64,000 nt of DNA from an uncultured Faecalibaculum sp. (GTDB lineage: Bacteria; Bacillota_I; Bacilli_A; Erysipelotrichales; Erysipelotrichaceae), in contig NZ_CAJUPA010000001.1 in NCBI RefSeq assembly GCF_910588395.1, forward strand, positions 62,001 to 126,000, in the 5' to 3' direction. Position numbers and translations under genes: made by a program. Below, piece after piece: positions 9,174 through 17,256 of this stretch. Position 1 is the first letter of the stretch, and every line of letters begins with the position of its first letter. The notes beneath the pieces are model-generated. The model did not search any database, was not told the DNA's origin, and saw only the letters and a list, made by a program, of their open reading frames with translations.

Positions 9174-10421
9174 TTGAACACATGCAGAAAAATACTGGCG
9201 GATCATGGCGCTTCCGCAGCGGAGTTTCTCTTTCTGGCTGCGGTCGGTGTCCTGATCGGCTTTGCGGTTTCACTCTTTGAAGCCCTTTTTGGGTGGGGAC
9301 TGATCCTCATTCAGAACTGGCGGGTCCACTTCCCTGTCTGGACCTGTCTGTCGCTGCCGGTGGCAGGGCTTCTGGTGGTCTGGCTGTTCACCCGGTACGG
9401 CGGTCTGGCTTCCAGGGGCATGAATCTGATTTTTGAAGTTTCCCAGGGCAAACCGGAGCGTCTGCCCAGACGCACGGTGTTTCTGACCACAGTGGCTACC
9501 TGGATTTCCCATCTGGCCGGGGCATCTGTGGGCCGGGAAGGCGTGGCTGTACAGATCGGTGCAGCGGTTTCCTGGCAGTTCGGCCATTTCTTCCACAAAA
9601 AAATCGAAATCCCCAACATCCGCACCATATTTCTGGTCACGGGCATGGCGGCGGGATTTGCCGGATTGTTCGGGACTCCTTTCTCCGCGGTGTTTTTCGC
9701 TCTGGAGGTCCTGGTGGCCGGGACGCTGAAGTACCGGGCCATGGGACCGGCCATCTGTGCCGCCTTCTCCGCTTCCTGGCTGTCTGCCAGACTGGGCCTG
9801 CAGATCCATACCTACGCCATCCGGGAAGTGGTTCCCTTTTCCATCGACCGGCAGTGGCTGACGATGCTGGCACTGGGGCTGGCGTTCGGGGCAGCCGGCG
9901 GGCTTTTTGCCTGGAGCCTGCGGAAAGTGCGGGCACTGGCGGTGAAAAAACTGCCAGATCCCTTCCGCCGGATCCTTGTCCTGGGCAGTCTGCTTGCCCT
10001 GCTCATGCTGCTGACACAGAACCGCTATGCCGGATCCGGCGCCGGTCTGATTGCAGCGCCTTTTCAGGGACAGCCGGTGCAGGTCCAGGATTTTCTTCTG
10101 AAGGGCGCATTCACCATCCTGTCTCTGGCAGCGGGTTTTATCGGGGGAGAAGTCACGCCGCTGTTTTCCATCGGCGTGACCCTGGGAGCAGTGCTTGGGC
10201 CGGTCCTTGGCTGTGACCCCATGCTGTCGGCAGCCCTGGGATTTGCGGCGGTGTTCGGCTCCGGGACCAACACCTTCCTGGCACCGGTGATGATCGGCAT
10301 GGAGATCTTCGGGTTCCAGTGGTTTCCCTGGTTCTTCGTGGTCTGTGCAGTAAGCTACCTGGTCAACCGCAACCAGTCGATCTACTCGCTGCAGCAGCGG
10401 TACGGACTGCATGATGTGTGA
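9174..10421 (+). CDS. CLC-family anion channel/antiporter, probably the fluoride/proton type
   Basis: Integral membrane protein of about 415 residues with the CLC fold: roughly ten or more hydrophobic helices and the glutamate gate in GREGVAVQIG (Glu about 122). The first anion motif reads RGMNLIFE instead of GSGIPE. A Gly-Met-Asn in this place together with the GREG gate resembles the CLC-F clade that exports fluoride, but this is from memory of the family, not an alignment. Start: AGAAGG sits 8 bases before a TTG at 9174; an in-frame GTG at 9165 overlaps the RBS and is less likely. No fluoride riboswitch was recognised upstream. Divergent from the ABC transporter. Confidence 0.85.
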   Translation: MNTCRKILADHGASAAEFLFLAAVGVLIGFAVSLFEALFGWGLILIQNWRVHFPVWTCLSLPVAGLLVVWLFTRYGGLASRGMNLIFEVSQGKPERLPRRTVFLTTVATWISHLAGASVGREGVAVQIGAAVSWQFGHFFHKKIEIPNIRTIFLVTGMAAGFAGLFGTPFSAVFFALEVLVAGTLKYRAMGPAICAAFSASWLSARLGLQIHTYAIREVVPFSIDRQWLTMLALGLAFGAAGGLFAWSLRKVRALAVKKLPDPFRRILVLGSLLALLMLLTQNRYAGSGAGLIAAPFQGQPVQVQDFLLKGAFTILSLAAGFIGGEVTPLFSIGVTLGAVLGPVLGCDPMLSAALGFAAVFGSGTNTFLAPVMIGMEIFGFQWFPWFFVVCAVSYLVNRNQSIYSLQQRYGLHDV

Positions 10422-10453
10422 AACATGACGGTATCATGCTGCATGCACGACGA

Positions 10454-10480
10454 AGAGGCGGTCTTTGTGACCGCCTCTTT
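10454..10480 (+). terminator. Terminator of the CLC gene (possibly bidirectional)
   Basis: Stem AGAGGCGGTC/GACCGCCTCT with a 5-base loop, then TTCTCTCT. It lies between two convergent genes, the CLC gene and the superoxide reductase gene, and may serve both. Confidence 0.75.
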
Positions 10481-10504
10481 CTCTCTGTCTGATTTGCGAA
10501 TGAC

Positions 10505-10900
10505 TTACTTCGTCAGTTCCACGTCTTTTTTCCACAGACCGTGCAGGTTGCAGTATTCGTATACTGTGACAGGTCCTTCTTCGCCGGCAATGTCAAACAC
10601 AGCCACCGGTTCTTCGCCAGGGTTCAGTGTCTGCTTTTCCACGCGGCCATCGGGATATTCCACCCAGATGTTGGTGATCCAGTGTTCCGGCAGCATCGGG
10701 TGCTTTGTGGAACCAACCTGAACCTTCAGCTTGTCGCCTTCCTGCTCCACTGCAGGGACATGCTTTTCCAGAGCTGCGTCCGTGGAACCTGCTTTCAGTT
10801 CCCGGGCAGGAGCACCGTTGATGGTGATTTCTTCGACCGCTTCCGGTGCCAGAACAACTTCCACCAGAGCACCGGTCTTATCGTCTTTAAAGAGTTTCAT
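10505..10900 (-). CDS. Superoxide reductase (desulfoferrodoxin family) lacking the centre I cysteines
   Basis: Reduces superoxide to hydrogen peroxide in the cytosol of anaerobes. The 131 residues keep every ligand of the catalytic Fe(His)4(Cys) centre II: EKHVP with Glu45 and His47, HPMLPEHW with His67 and His73, and CNLHG with Cys117 and His120. The N-terminal 37 residues align in length and flanks with the desulforedoxin domain of desulfoferrodoxin, yet contain no cysteine at all, so centre I cannot form. This is the class III arrangement known from Treponema pallidum. RBS GGAGG before the ATG at 10900. No rubredoxin or rubrerythrin gene lies next to it. Confidence 0.93.
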   Translation of the reverse strand: MKLFKDDKTGALVEVVLAPEAVEEITINGAPARELKAGSTDAALEKHVPAVEQEGDKLKVQVGSTKHPMLPEHWITNIWVEYPDGRVEKQTLNPGEEPVAVFDIAGEEGPVTVYEYCNLHGLWKKDVELTK

Positions 10901-11094
10901 GATTGAATGCCTCCATTTCCTGTTCCATTATGAACTATTTTGCACGGGAACGGAACGGGAATGCAGAATCAAATGCCTACTGGAAACATAGGTGTTGATT
11001 CTGCAACATACTGTTCTCAGCTCCTGCAGCCGGTTTCTGCAGCTGACAGGAGCCTGCAGGCGGCATGTGGCATGGAACTGTAGAGCGCAGGCCG

Positions 11095-11100
11095 TATAAT
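11095..11100 (+). promoter_or_regulatory. -10 hexamer for the pseudouridine synthase gene
   Basis: Perfect TATAAT 30 bases before the ATG at 11131; a poor -35 (TGGAAC) is 16 bases upstream. Its position inside the longer possible reading frame (ATG 11065) argues for the downstream start. Confidence 0.5.
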
Positions 11101-11130
11101 ACAATAGAACAACGATTGCGAGGCTTTAAA

Positions 11131-12045
11131 ATGAAAAAGAACATACAGGTGACGACCCTGCCCTCCGGTGAGCTGCAGGTTCGTCTGGACTCCCCCATGA
11201 CCGGCGCAGAGCTGGTGGAAGAACTGGGGATTTCCCGGGAGAAGGACAAGACACTGGAGATTCTGGAAAACGGCCAGCCGGTCATCAACCGGGGCAGGCC
11301 GCTGGAAAGCCGCACGGTGATTCTGAAGCAGCCTGTACCGGAAGAGATCCAGTACAGCTTTGAACCGGTGCGGGTGGTCTACGAAGATGAATGGTGCCTG
11401 GTGGCGGACAAACCGTCCTTTCTCCTGGTTCATGACGACGGTCAGTCCCCGGACAATCTCACAGCCCGGGTGAATGCCCATCTGTCGGAAACCGGGTGGC
11501 CCTATGCAGTGCAGGCGGTAAACCGGATCGACCGGGAAGCCAGCGGTCTGGTGCTTTTCTGCAAGAACCCCCTGTTCCAGAACTGGTTCGACCGGCAGAT
11601 GGAAGAACGGACAGCCGGCAAGGAATACTATGCGGTGCTGGAAGGACTGCTGGAGCGCCGGCATGTGGATCTGAACAACCCCATTGGCCGCAACCGGCAC
11701 GAGGCGGACAAAATGATCGTCTATGCACAGGGCAAGCCCAGTCACACGCATCTGGAGCGCATCGCCCGCCGTGGTACACGCACCCTGGTCAAGGCGAAAA
11801 TCACCACAGGCCGCAAACACCAGATCCGGGTCCATGCTGCTCACCACGGTCATGCCGTGGTCAACGACCCGCTTTACGGGGAAAAATCCGATGACCGGGG
11901 TCTGCTGCTGCAGTCCAGCAAAATCGTCTTCCGGCAGCCGGTGACGGAGCAGACCATTGAAGTGGAGATTCCCATGGATCCCCGGTTCCGGGAGTTCAGA
12001 AGACCGCCCCGGAAACCCGGAAAGTCAAAACTTCACAGACACTGA
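11131..12045 (+). CDS. RluA-family pseudouridine synthase (paralogue 1)
   Basis: Converts uridine to pseudouridine in RNA. The 304 residues have a short N-terminal S4/ThiS-like segment followed by the RluA catalytic domain. The catalytic aspartate is in NRIDREASG, where the family has HRLDxxTSG, so His is replaced by Asn; the later GRKHQIRVHAAH motif is intact. The start at 11131 has a GCGAGG RBS and follows the TATAAT; an ATG at 11065 lies upstream of the promoter. It is one of three RluA-type genes in the window (see 14445 and 50849). The rRNA or tRNA target cannot be assigned. Confidence 0.9.
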   Translation: MKKNIQVTTLPSGELQVRLDSPMTGAELVEELGISREKDKTLEILENGQPVINRGRPLESRTVILKQPVPEEIQYSFEPVRVVYEDEWCLVADKPSFLLVHDDGQSPDNLTARVNAHLSETGWPYAVQAVNRIDREASGLVLFCKNPLFQNWFDRQMEERTAGKEYYAVLEGLLERRHVDLNNPIGRNRHEADKMIVYAQGKPSHTHLERIARRGTRTLVKAKITTGRKHQIRVHAAHHGHAVVNDPLYGEKSDDRGLLLQSSKIVFRQPVTEQTIEVEIPMDPRFREFRRPPRKPGKSKLHRH

Positions 12046-12054
12046 CCATTCTGG

Positions 12055-12086
12055 ACAGGAAACCAGCCGGGGTTTCCTGTTTTTTC
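12055..12086 (+). terminator. Terminator of the pseudouridine synthase gene
   Basis: Perfect 10-bp stem ACAGGAAACC/GGTTTCCTGT with a 6-base loop and six T, starting 10 bases after the stop. Confidence 0.9.
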
Positions 12087-12167
12087 TGATTCTTCTGCCT
12101 TTTCTGTTTTCTGATACTTTTTTTCGTGCTACACTGAAGTCAGAATAAAACAGCAAGGAGGTGTCCC

Positions 12168-12518
12168 ATGAATCCCATCCGTTTCGATCTGGATCACGAT
12201 ACGTTCTCCATCACCAATGGCACAGAAGGATCCTGGCCCTGGCGGGATATTGCAGACTGCGAGGTCCTGAACGAAGAAGCCCGTTTCAGGGGCAAAACCG
12301 AACCCTTTTCCCACCGGGTCTATGGTGGAGGAACGGCCATGCCCCTGTTTGCCTTCGGTGATCCGGGGCTGTACGTGGGTCTGCAGATCACGCTGAAGGA
12401 CGGACAGAAGCTGGCGGCTTATGTCTCGGAAAAACCGGTCCATCACAATACCGATCCGTATTTCCGGGACAGGAAGGAAGCGGAAAAATACGCTGCTTCC
12501 CTGCTGGCTTCCCGTTGA
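12168..12518 (+). CDS. Small hypothetical protein, soluble
   Basis: Not recognised. A 116-residue protein with no signal peptide or membrane segment. It opens with a beta-rich stretch (FDLDHDTFSITNG, WPWRDIADCEV) that looks like the start of a small PH-like or DUF barrel, and ends in a basic/acidic helix (RDRKEAEKYAASLL). Confidence that it is real comes from an ideal AAGGAGGTG RBS, a TGCTACACT extended -10 at about 12128-12135, terminators on both sides, and codon use like its neighbours. Monocistronic. Confidence 0.75.
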   Translation: MNPIRFDLDHDTFSITNGTEGSWPWRDIADCEVLNEEARFRGKTEPFSHRVYGGGTAMPLFAFGDPGLYVGLQITLKDGQKLAAYVSEKPVHHNTDPYFRDRKEAEKYAASLLASR

Positions 12519-12543
12519 CCGGCTAGACAGTAGTAAATGCTGA

Positions 12544-12577
12544 AAAGGCGCTTTCCGCCAGTGCGGAGGGCGCCTTT
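12544..12577. terminator. Convergent terminator hairpin
   Basis: Arms AAAGGCGC and GCGCCTTT enclose an inner CCGC/GCGG stem. It sits between the convergent 12168 gene and the patatin gene and has T-rich 3' sides on both strands, though the T runs are short. Confidence 0.6.
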
Positions 12578-12639
12578 CGTCTGTTCCTTCCGAAATATGC
12601 CCTGCCAGACAGCCGGCGGCTGTCATCGGCAGCGGGATT

Positions 12640-14013
12640 CTATTTCAGGTAGTCCTGCAGGCAGTACCAGGTGCAGGCGAGGATGTACTCGGTTTCGAAC
12701 AGCTTTTTCAGGGGGTCCAGAACCAGGGGCAGGCGGCCGTTGTGGTGAACCAGAGCCGCGTGCAGAAAGCTGATGACCTGATCCCGGGAGCTGTTCTGCA
12801 GCAGCGTCAGAGACTGACGGACTTTGCCTGGCTGCCGCAGGGGCGGGATCCGTTCGGTTTTGTCTTTGAGGCAGGTAAGGAAGTAGCTGAAGCTCATCAG
12901 CTGCACCGGGTCCAGTCCGACGGAGATGGCCAGCGCTTCCACGAGTCTGCCGCCGGCGTAGTTTTCGCTGTACCGGTTCACAAGCGGGGCTGGATCATAG
13001 CCGTAGCTCATCCGGAAGCAGCGGGCTGCCAGGGTGTTGTCCGGATGAATGCCGAAGGATTCCAGGTGCATGGTGACATACTGGCTGACCATGTACAGGC
13101 GGGGCCAGGAAGCCTGGGTAAAAGTGAAGACATAGCCGCAGAACCGGTCGTTGCGTTTCATTGTGTCCAGATACCCCAGATGGAGGGACCGGACGCAGGA
13201 ATCTTCCCGGAAGTCCAGAAAGTTGTTCAGGTCAATGATCGGCTGGTAATACGTGACGGAGCCATCATGGGGCAGCGGTTTTGTCCGGCCGGGGCCATGA
13301 ACGTCAATGGCGATGATTTTTTGCGCTCCCATATCCTGTGCCAGGCCAATGGGAAGGTTGTCTTCCATGCCGCCGTCAATATAGTAGTCATTTCCCATTT
13401 TCAGCATGGGAAAGGCCGGGAAGCAGGAGGCGCTGGCGAGGATCACAGATTCGGCGTTTTCTTCCGTCATGTCTTTCTTGAAGAAGGCTTCTCCCTGCAT
13501 TTTGGTGACGTTGATGGTCATGCAGGCGAAATCCACGCTGGATTCAGAGAAGAGCTTCCAGTCGAACATCCGGTGGATGGCGTCTTTCAGCGGCGAAATG
13601 TCCGCGCCGCTGCGGATGTATTTCCGGAAGAACCGGATGAGGTCTTCCTTGTGGGTGCGGATATCCTGGAGGTTTTCCGGGATTTCCGGCATGTCTGTGG
13701 CGATCATGGCCGGAGACATGGTGTAGACAAAGTCCACCAGAGGCTTCAGGGTGTGCTGGACGTAGATGGCGCCGACCAGTGCACCGATGCTGGTGCCGGC
13801 GACGCAGTCAAAATGGATGCCGCATTCATGGAAAGCCTGCCAGGCGCCGATTTCATAGCAGCCTCTGGCTCCACCCCCGCCAAGAACCAGCCCTGTGCGG
13901 GGGGCTGTGGCGGATGCGGGCTGAACAGATGATGTCCGGACGGGATCCGGTGCGGACTGCGGTGCTGCGGAAGGTTGTGTCATGATTTCGTTTGTTGCTG
14001 ATGATTCGTTCAT
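12640..14013 (-). CDS. Patatin-like phospholipase/acyl hydrolase
   Basis: Cytosolic lipid acyl hydrolase with a Ser-Asp dyad. About 457 residues: a disordered Ser/Pro/Ala/Thr-rich leader of about 38, then the patatin domain with oxyanion motif GGGGARG (45-51), nucleophile GTSIG (Ser75) and the aspartate in DGGMEDN. The C-terminal 180 residues are helical and typical of the bacterial RssA/YjjU-like branch. The start is uncertain: ATGs at 14049, 14013 and 13983 are all possible and none has a good RBS, so translation may depend on coupling to the gene upstream, which ends at 14033. Third gene of an rluA-A24-patatin unit. Confidence 0.88.
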   Translation of the reverse strand: MNESSATNEIMTQPSAAPQSAPDPVRTSSVQPASATAPRTGLVLGGGGARGCYEIGAWQAFHECGIHFDCVAGTSIGALVGAIYVQHTLKPLVDFVYTMSPAMIATDMPEIPENLQDIRTHKEDLIRFFRKYIRSGADISPLKDAIHRMFDWKLFSESSVDFACMTINVTKMQGEAFFKKDMTEENAESVILASASCFPAFPMLKMGNDYYIDGGMEDNLPIGLAQDMGAQKIIAIDVHGPGRTKPLPHDGSVTYYQPIIDLNNFLDFREDSCVRSLHLGYLDTMKRNDRFCGYVFTFTQASWPRLYMVSQYVTMHLESFGIHPDNTLAARCFRMSYGYDPAPLVNRYSENYAGGRLVEALAISVGLDPVQLMSFSYFLTCLKDKTERIPPLRQPGKVRQSLTLLQNSSRDQVISFLHAALVHHNGRLPLVLDPLKKLFETEYILACTWYCLQDYLK

Positions 14014-14032
14014 GATTTGTATGATACCGGGT

Positions 14033-14437
14033 TCAGTGGGCAGCGGCAAGCAAGGCGGCTGCGGCGCTCAGACAGGACACGAAGGGGACTGTCTGTTCCG
14101 GGATCAGAGCAGTCCAGAGAAATCCCAGGAGGCAGGCGACAACTGTCAGGGGATACAGTGCGCTGCCGGTCAGCAGCGAGAGAAAGGCCATGGCTGTCAC
14201 ATCCGCCAGGCCGATCCAGTCTCTGCGAAGCAGATGCAGGATGAGAACCAGGGCGCAGAACAGCAGCGAGGGCCCCGGATGCAGACCGGCAGCCAGCAGA
14301 ATCAGAAGGCAGGGCAGCAGCCACCAGGAGGAAAAATACCGGGTTTTCAGATCCTGAACAAAGGCTGCCAGGCACAGGATCCAGAAAAAAAGCTCTGTCA
14401 TGACTGGCATGATAACAGAGCCGTTCCGATATTTCAC
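14033..14437 (-). CDS. Minimal A24-type (prepilin-peptidase-like) membrane protein
   Basis: Membrane protein of 134 residues with about five hydrophobic segments. It matches the catalytic half of peptidase family A24: the first aspartate in QDLKTRYFSS (Asp29) and the second in GLADV (Asp79), standing for DxxxxxIPN and GxGD. The N-terminal methyltransferase domain of full-length PilD/ComC is absent. The GTG start at 14437 lies 7 bases after the rluA stop with GAAGG before it. No pilin, com or tad genes are in view, so its substrate is unknown. Confidence 0.75.
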   Translation of the reverse strand: MKYRNGSVIMPVMTELFFWILCLAAFVQDLKTRYFSSWWLLPCLLILLAAGLHPGPSLLFCALVLILHLLRRDWIGLADVTAMAFLSLLTGSALYPLTVVACLLGFLWTALIPEQTVPFVSCLSAAAALLAAAH

Positions 14438-14444
14438 TTCACCT

Positions 14445-15347
14445 TCAGTTCATGTCGGGAGACCGGGACAAATCCACCGGCTTTGTCTCCGAAAGATCCT
14501 TCGGCGCCTGAACGCAGTGACCGTCAAAGCAGAGGGTGCAGGCTTCCAGATCATAGGACCTGCCCGGATTGCCGCCGTATTTCACATCTCCAGCCAGGGG
14601 ATGACCAATGTGAGCCATGGAAGCCCGGACCTGGTGAAACCGGCCGGTGAGCAGGTGCACATCCACCAGGGTATTGTTCCCTTCCCGCTTCAGCGGGGTC
14701 ACATCCATGTCCGCCTTCTGATATCCTTCAGCCGGTGTATCCCGGACCAGTGCCTTAGTGTCTTCCTTTTTGAGATAGAGCCGCAGCTGCATGGGCTTTG
14801 TGATATCTCCCTGGACAAGGGCATGGTAGTGCTTTTCCACCTGGCCCTGCCGGATCATTCTGGCAGCTTCTCTGGCACCGGCAGCGGTTTTCCCGGCCAG
14901 CACCAGGCCCCGGGTATTGCGGTCCAGGCGATGCGCAGCAGAGGGCCTGAAGGAGCGGTCTGTGTCCGGATTCCAGATCCCCCGGCTGTACAGCAGCGTG
15001 CGGATGCGGCTGTTCAGGTCATCCTGCACTCCCGGTTCGTCTTTCTGAGAAAGCAGTCCCGCGGGTTTCCAGACCACCATCAGGTCTTCGTTTTCCCAGA
15101 CCACTTTCAAATCGGCGGATCCGGGAACAAAGGGTTCGTTTTCCAGGACATCCGGGGGCAGAAAGATCTGGACGGTGTCATCCGGCGCCAGGATCTGCTT
15201 TGTCTGCGCCCGCCTGCGGTTGACTTTGATTTTTTTGTTGCGGATGGCTTTGAACATCAGGCTTCGGGGCAGCGCCGGAAGCGATTTCTGCAGGTATTTT
15301 TCCAGAGTCTGTCCTGCATCGTTGTCTGTAATGCGAAGTTCTGTCAT
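14445..15347 (-). CDS. RluC/RluD-type pseudouridine synthase with S4 domain (paralogue 2)
   Basis: RNA pseudouridylation enzyme of 300 residues. S4 RNA-binding domain at about 10-60 (LEKYLQKSLP, KKIKVN), then the catalytic domain with HRLDRNTRG (family HRLDxxTSG, so Ser is Arg) and GRFHQVRASMAHIGHP. The open frame extends to 15497, but those residues are unlike the family. The ATG at 15347 is favoured; it has no RBS, and a perfect TATAAT ends 7 bases before it, so the mRNA is predicted to start at or one base before the initiation codon. First gene of the unit with the A24 protein and the patatin. Confidence 0.9.
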   Translation of the reverse strand: MTELRITDNDAGQTLEKYLQKSLPALPRSLMFKAIRNKKIKVNRRRAQTKQILAPDDTVQIFLPPDVLENEPFVPGSADLKVVWENEDLMVVWKPAGLLSQKDEPGVQDDLNSRIRTLLYSRGIWNPDTDRSFRPSAAHRLDRNTRGLVLAGKTAAGAREAARMIRQGQVEKHYHALVQGDITKPMQLRLYLKKEDTKALVRDTPAEGYQKADMDVTPLKREGNNTLVDVHLLTGRFHQVRASMAHIGHPLAGDVKYGGNPGRSYDLEACTLCFDGHCVQAPKDLSETKPVDLSRSPDMN

Positions 15348-15354
15348 ATCTCTT

Positions 15355-15360
15355 ATTATA
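15355..15360 (-). promoter_or_regulatory. -10 hexamer placed for leaderless transcription of rluA paralogue 2
   Basis: Minus-strand TATAAT whose last base is 8 bases from the A of the ATG at 15347. With the usual 6-7 base -10 to +1 distance, transcription begins within a base of the start codon. No clear -35. Confidence 0.6.
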
Positions 15361-15514
15361 CGAGTTATACACTGCGTCCGGGTGGAGACAGCAGCCTGTT
15401 GCCGCGGGATTCCGGACAAAAGCAGACGGAATACCCGAAACAGTCTGAATTCCGCCAGTATCACCAGGGAAAATGTGACAGGATGGCAATTGTGCAAGAA
15501 TTAACAAATCTGTG

Positions 15515-15543
15515 TTTCAATAGCGGGATTTGCCCTGTATAAT
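15515..15543 (+). promoter_or_regulatory. Promoter of the [FeFe] hydrogenase gene
   Basis: TTTCAA (15515-15520), a 17-base spacer, and a perfect TATAAT (15538-15543). The 5' leader is about 33 bases with a GAGGGAG RBS. Confidence 0.7.
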
Positions 15544-15582
15544 GTTGAAAGCAAACGGAACAGATCAGAAGAGGGAGAAACT

Positions 15583-17100
15583 ATGCGAGGAATCTACAAT
15601 TCAGTAACAGACATTCGCCGCAAGGTGTTTGCGGCTATTGCGAAAATGGCCTATGAAGACGAGACGGATTACGCGAAGCGGATCGAAGAGATCCCCTACG
15701 AAATCCTGCCCGGCACCAAGGCCAAATACCGGAACAGCATTTTCCTGGAACGGGCCATCATCGGTGAACGCCTGCGTCTGGGCATGGGTCTTCCCCTGCG
15801 TGAAATGAGCGAATTCGGTGCCCTGTCCGATGGCATTGAAGAGAGCACCATTGCGGAAAAATACTACGATGATCCCCTGATCAACATCATCAAGTTCGCC
15901 TGCAATGCCTGTCCGGAAAAGGAAGTCATTGTCACGAACCAGTGTCAGGGCTGTCTGTCCCACCAGTGCACCGAGGTATGCCCCAAGGACGCCATTCACA
16001 TCGTGAACGGACGCAGCTTCATTGATCAGGACAAGTGCATCAAGTGCGGCCGCTGCATGGATGCCTGTCCCTATCACGCCATTGTGAAAATGGAACGTCC
16101 CTGCGCGGCTTCCTGCGGCATGAACGCCATTTCCTCCGATGCGGATGGCAAGGCACAGATCGACTATGACCGCTGCGTATCCTGCGGCCAGTGCCTGGTG
16201 AACTGCCCCTTCGGCGCCATCGTGGACAAGGGCCAGATCTTCCAGACGATCTACTCCATGAAACAGGGCCAGGATGTCATTGCCTGCATCGCCCCGGCAT
16301 TCGTGGGCCAGTTCGGTCCCACCGTGACACCGGAAAAAGTGAAATCCGCGCTGCTGGAACTGGGCTTTGCGGATGTGGTGGAAGTGGCCATCGGTGCCGA
16401 CCTTTGCACCATTGAAGAAGCGGAAGACTTCATGAAGAAAGTCCCGGAACAGCAGCCCTTCATGGCAACATCCTGCTGCCCGGCCTGGTCTGTGATGGCC
16501 AAGAAGGACTTCCCCCAGTACGCCAGCTACATCTCCATGGCCATGACACCCATGGTGCTGACAGCCCGGATGGTGAAGAAGGATCACCCCAATGCCAAGA
16601 TCGCCTTTATCGGTCCCTGCGCCGCCAAGAAGCTGGAAGCTTCCCGGAAATCCGTGCGGTCTGATGTGGACTTCGTTCTGACCTTCGAGGAAGTCATGGG
16701 TATGCTGGAAGGCAAAGGCGTGGATCTGTCCGCCTTGCAGCCCGCTGAAGCGAAGCTGGATGAAGGCACCAATGCAGGACGCGGATTCGCCGTATCCGGC
16801 GGTGTGGCCAAGGCGGTCAAGAGCCTGATCGAGAAGGAACACCCGGGCACCACTGTCAAGGTACAGGCTGCGGAAGGTCTGAAGAACTGCCGCACCATGC
16901 TCATGATGGCCAAAGCCGGCCGTCTCAACGGCTACCTGCTGGAGGGCATGGCCTGCCCCGGCGGCTGTGTGGCCGGTGCCGGTACACTGCAGCCGATCAC
17001 CAAATCCAGCGCACTGGTGAAGAAGTATGCCACGGAGAACCCGATGACAAACTCCGACGAATCCAGGTATGCCAGCCGGCTGGAAGAGCTCTACGAGTAA
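15583..17100 (+). CDS. Monomeric [FeFe] hydrogenase, group B-like
   Basis: Iron hydrogenase, 505 residues, cytosolic; in fermenters it would re-oxidise ferredoxin by making H2. Order of parts: a helical N-terminal domain (1-100), a cysteine-rich region with ferredoxin-type CxxCxxC sets (about 107-210, including CIKCGRCMDACP and CVSCGQCLVNCP), then the H-cluster domain with TSCCPAW (297-303), GPCAAKK (345-350) and MACPGGCVAG (456-465). All H-cluster cysteines are present (300, 346, 458, 462). The group B assignment rests on the domain layout and needs a tree. No HydE/F/G maturase is in the window. Own promoter and terminator. Confidence 0.92.
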   Translation: MRGIYNSVTDIRRKVFAAIAKMAYEDETDYAKRIEEIPYEILPGTKAKYRNSIFLERAIIGERLRLGMGLPLREMSEFGALSDGIEESTIAEKYYDDPLINIIKFACNACPEKEVIVTNQCQGCLSHQCTEVCPKDAIHIVNGRSFIDQDKCIKCGRCMDACPYHAIVKMERPCAASCGMNAISSDADGKAQIDYDRCVSCGQCLVNCPFGAIVDKGQIFQTIYSMKQGQDVIACIAPAFVGQFGPTVTPEKVKSALLELGFADVVEVAIGADLCTIEEAEDFMKKVPEQQPFMATSCCPAWSVMAKKDFPQYASYISMAMTPMVLTARMVKKDHPNAKIAFIGPCAAKKLEASRKSVRSDVDFVLTFEEVMGMLEGKGVDLSALQPAEAKLDEGTNAGRGFAVSGGVAKAVKSLIEKEHPGTTVKVQAAEGLKNCRTMLMMAKAGRLNGYLLEGMACPGGCVAGAGTLQPITKSSALVKKYATENPMTNSDESRYASRLEELYE

Positions 17101-17121
17101 GACAACTGCATGACAAATTGA

Positions 17122-17146
17122 GGCGGATATCAGATCCGCCTTTTTT
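17122..17146 (+). terminator. Terminator of the hydrogenase gene
   Basis: GGCGGAT/ATCCGCC stem with a 5-base loop and six T, about 20 bases after the stop. Confidence 0.9.
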
Positions 17147-17256
17147 CGTGCTGCCATTTTGCCTTTCTTTGCATTTTCTTCAGAAACTGTTCCCTTTTAT
17201 CCGACGGTCCTGTTGATTTGTTCCGGGTACTCTTCTGGATAGAGGAGGACGCCTGC

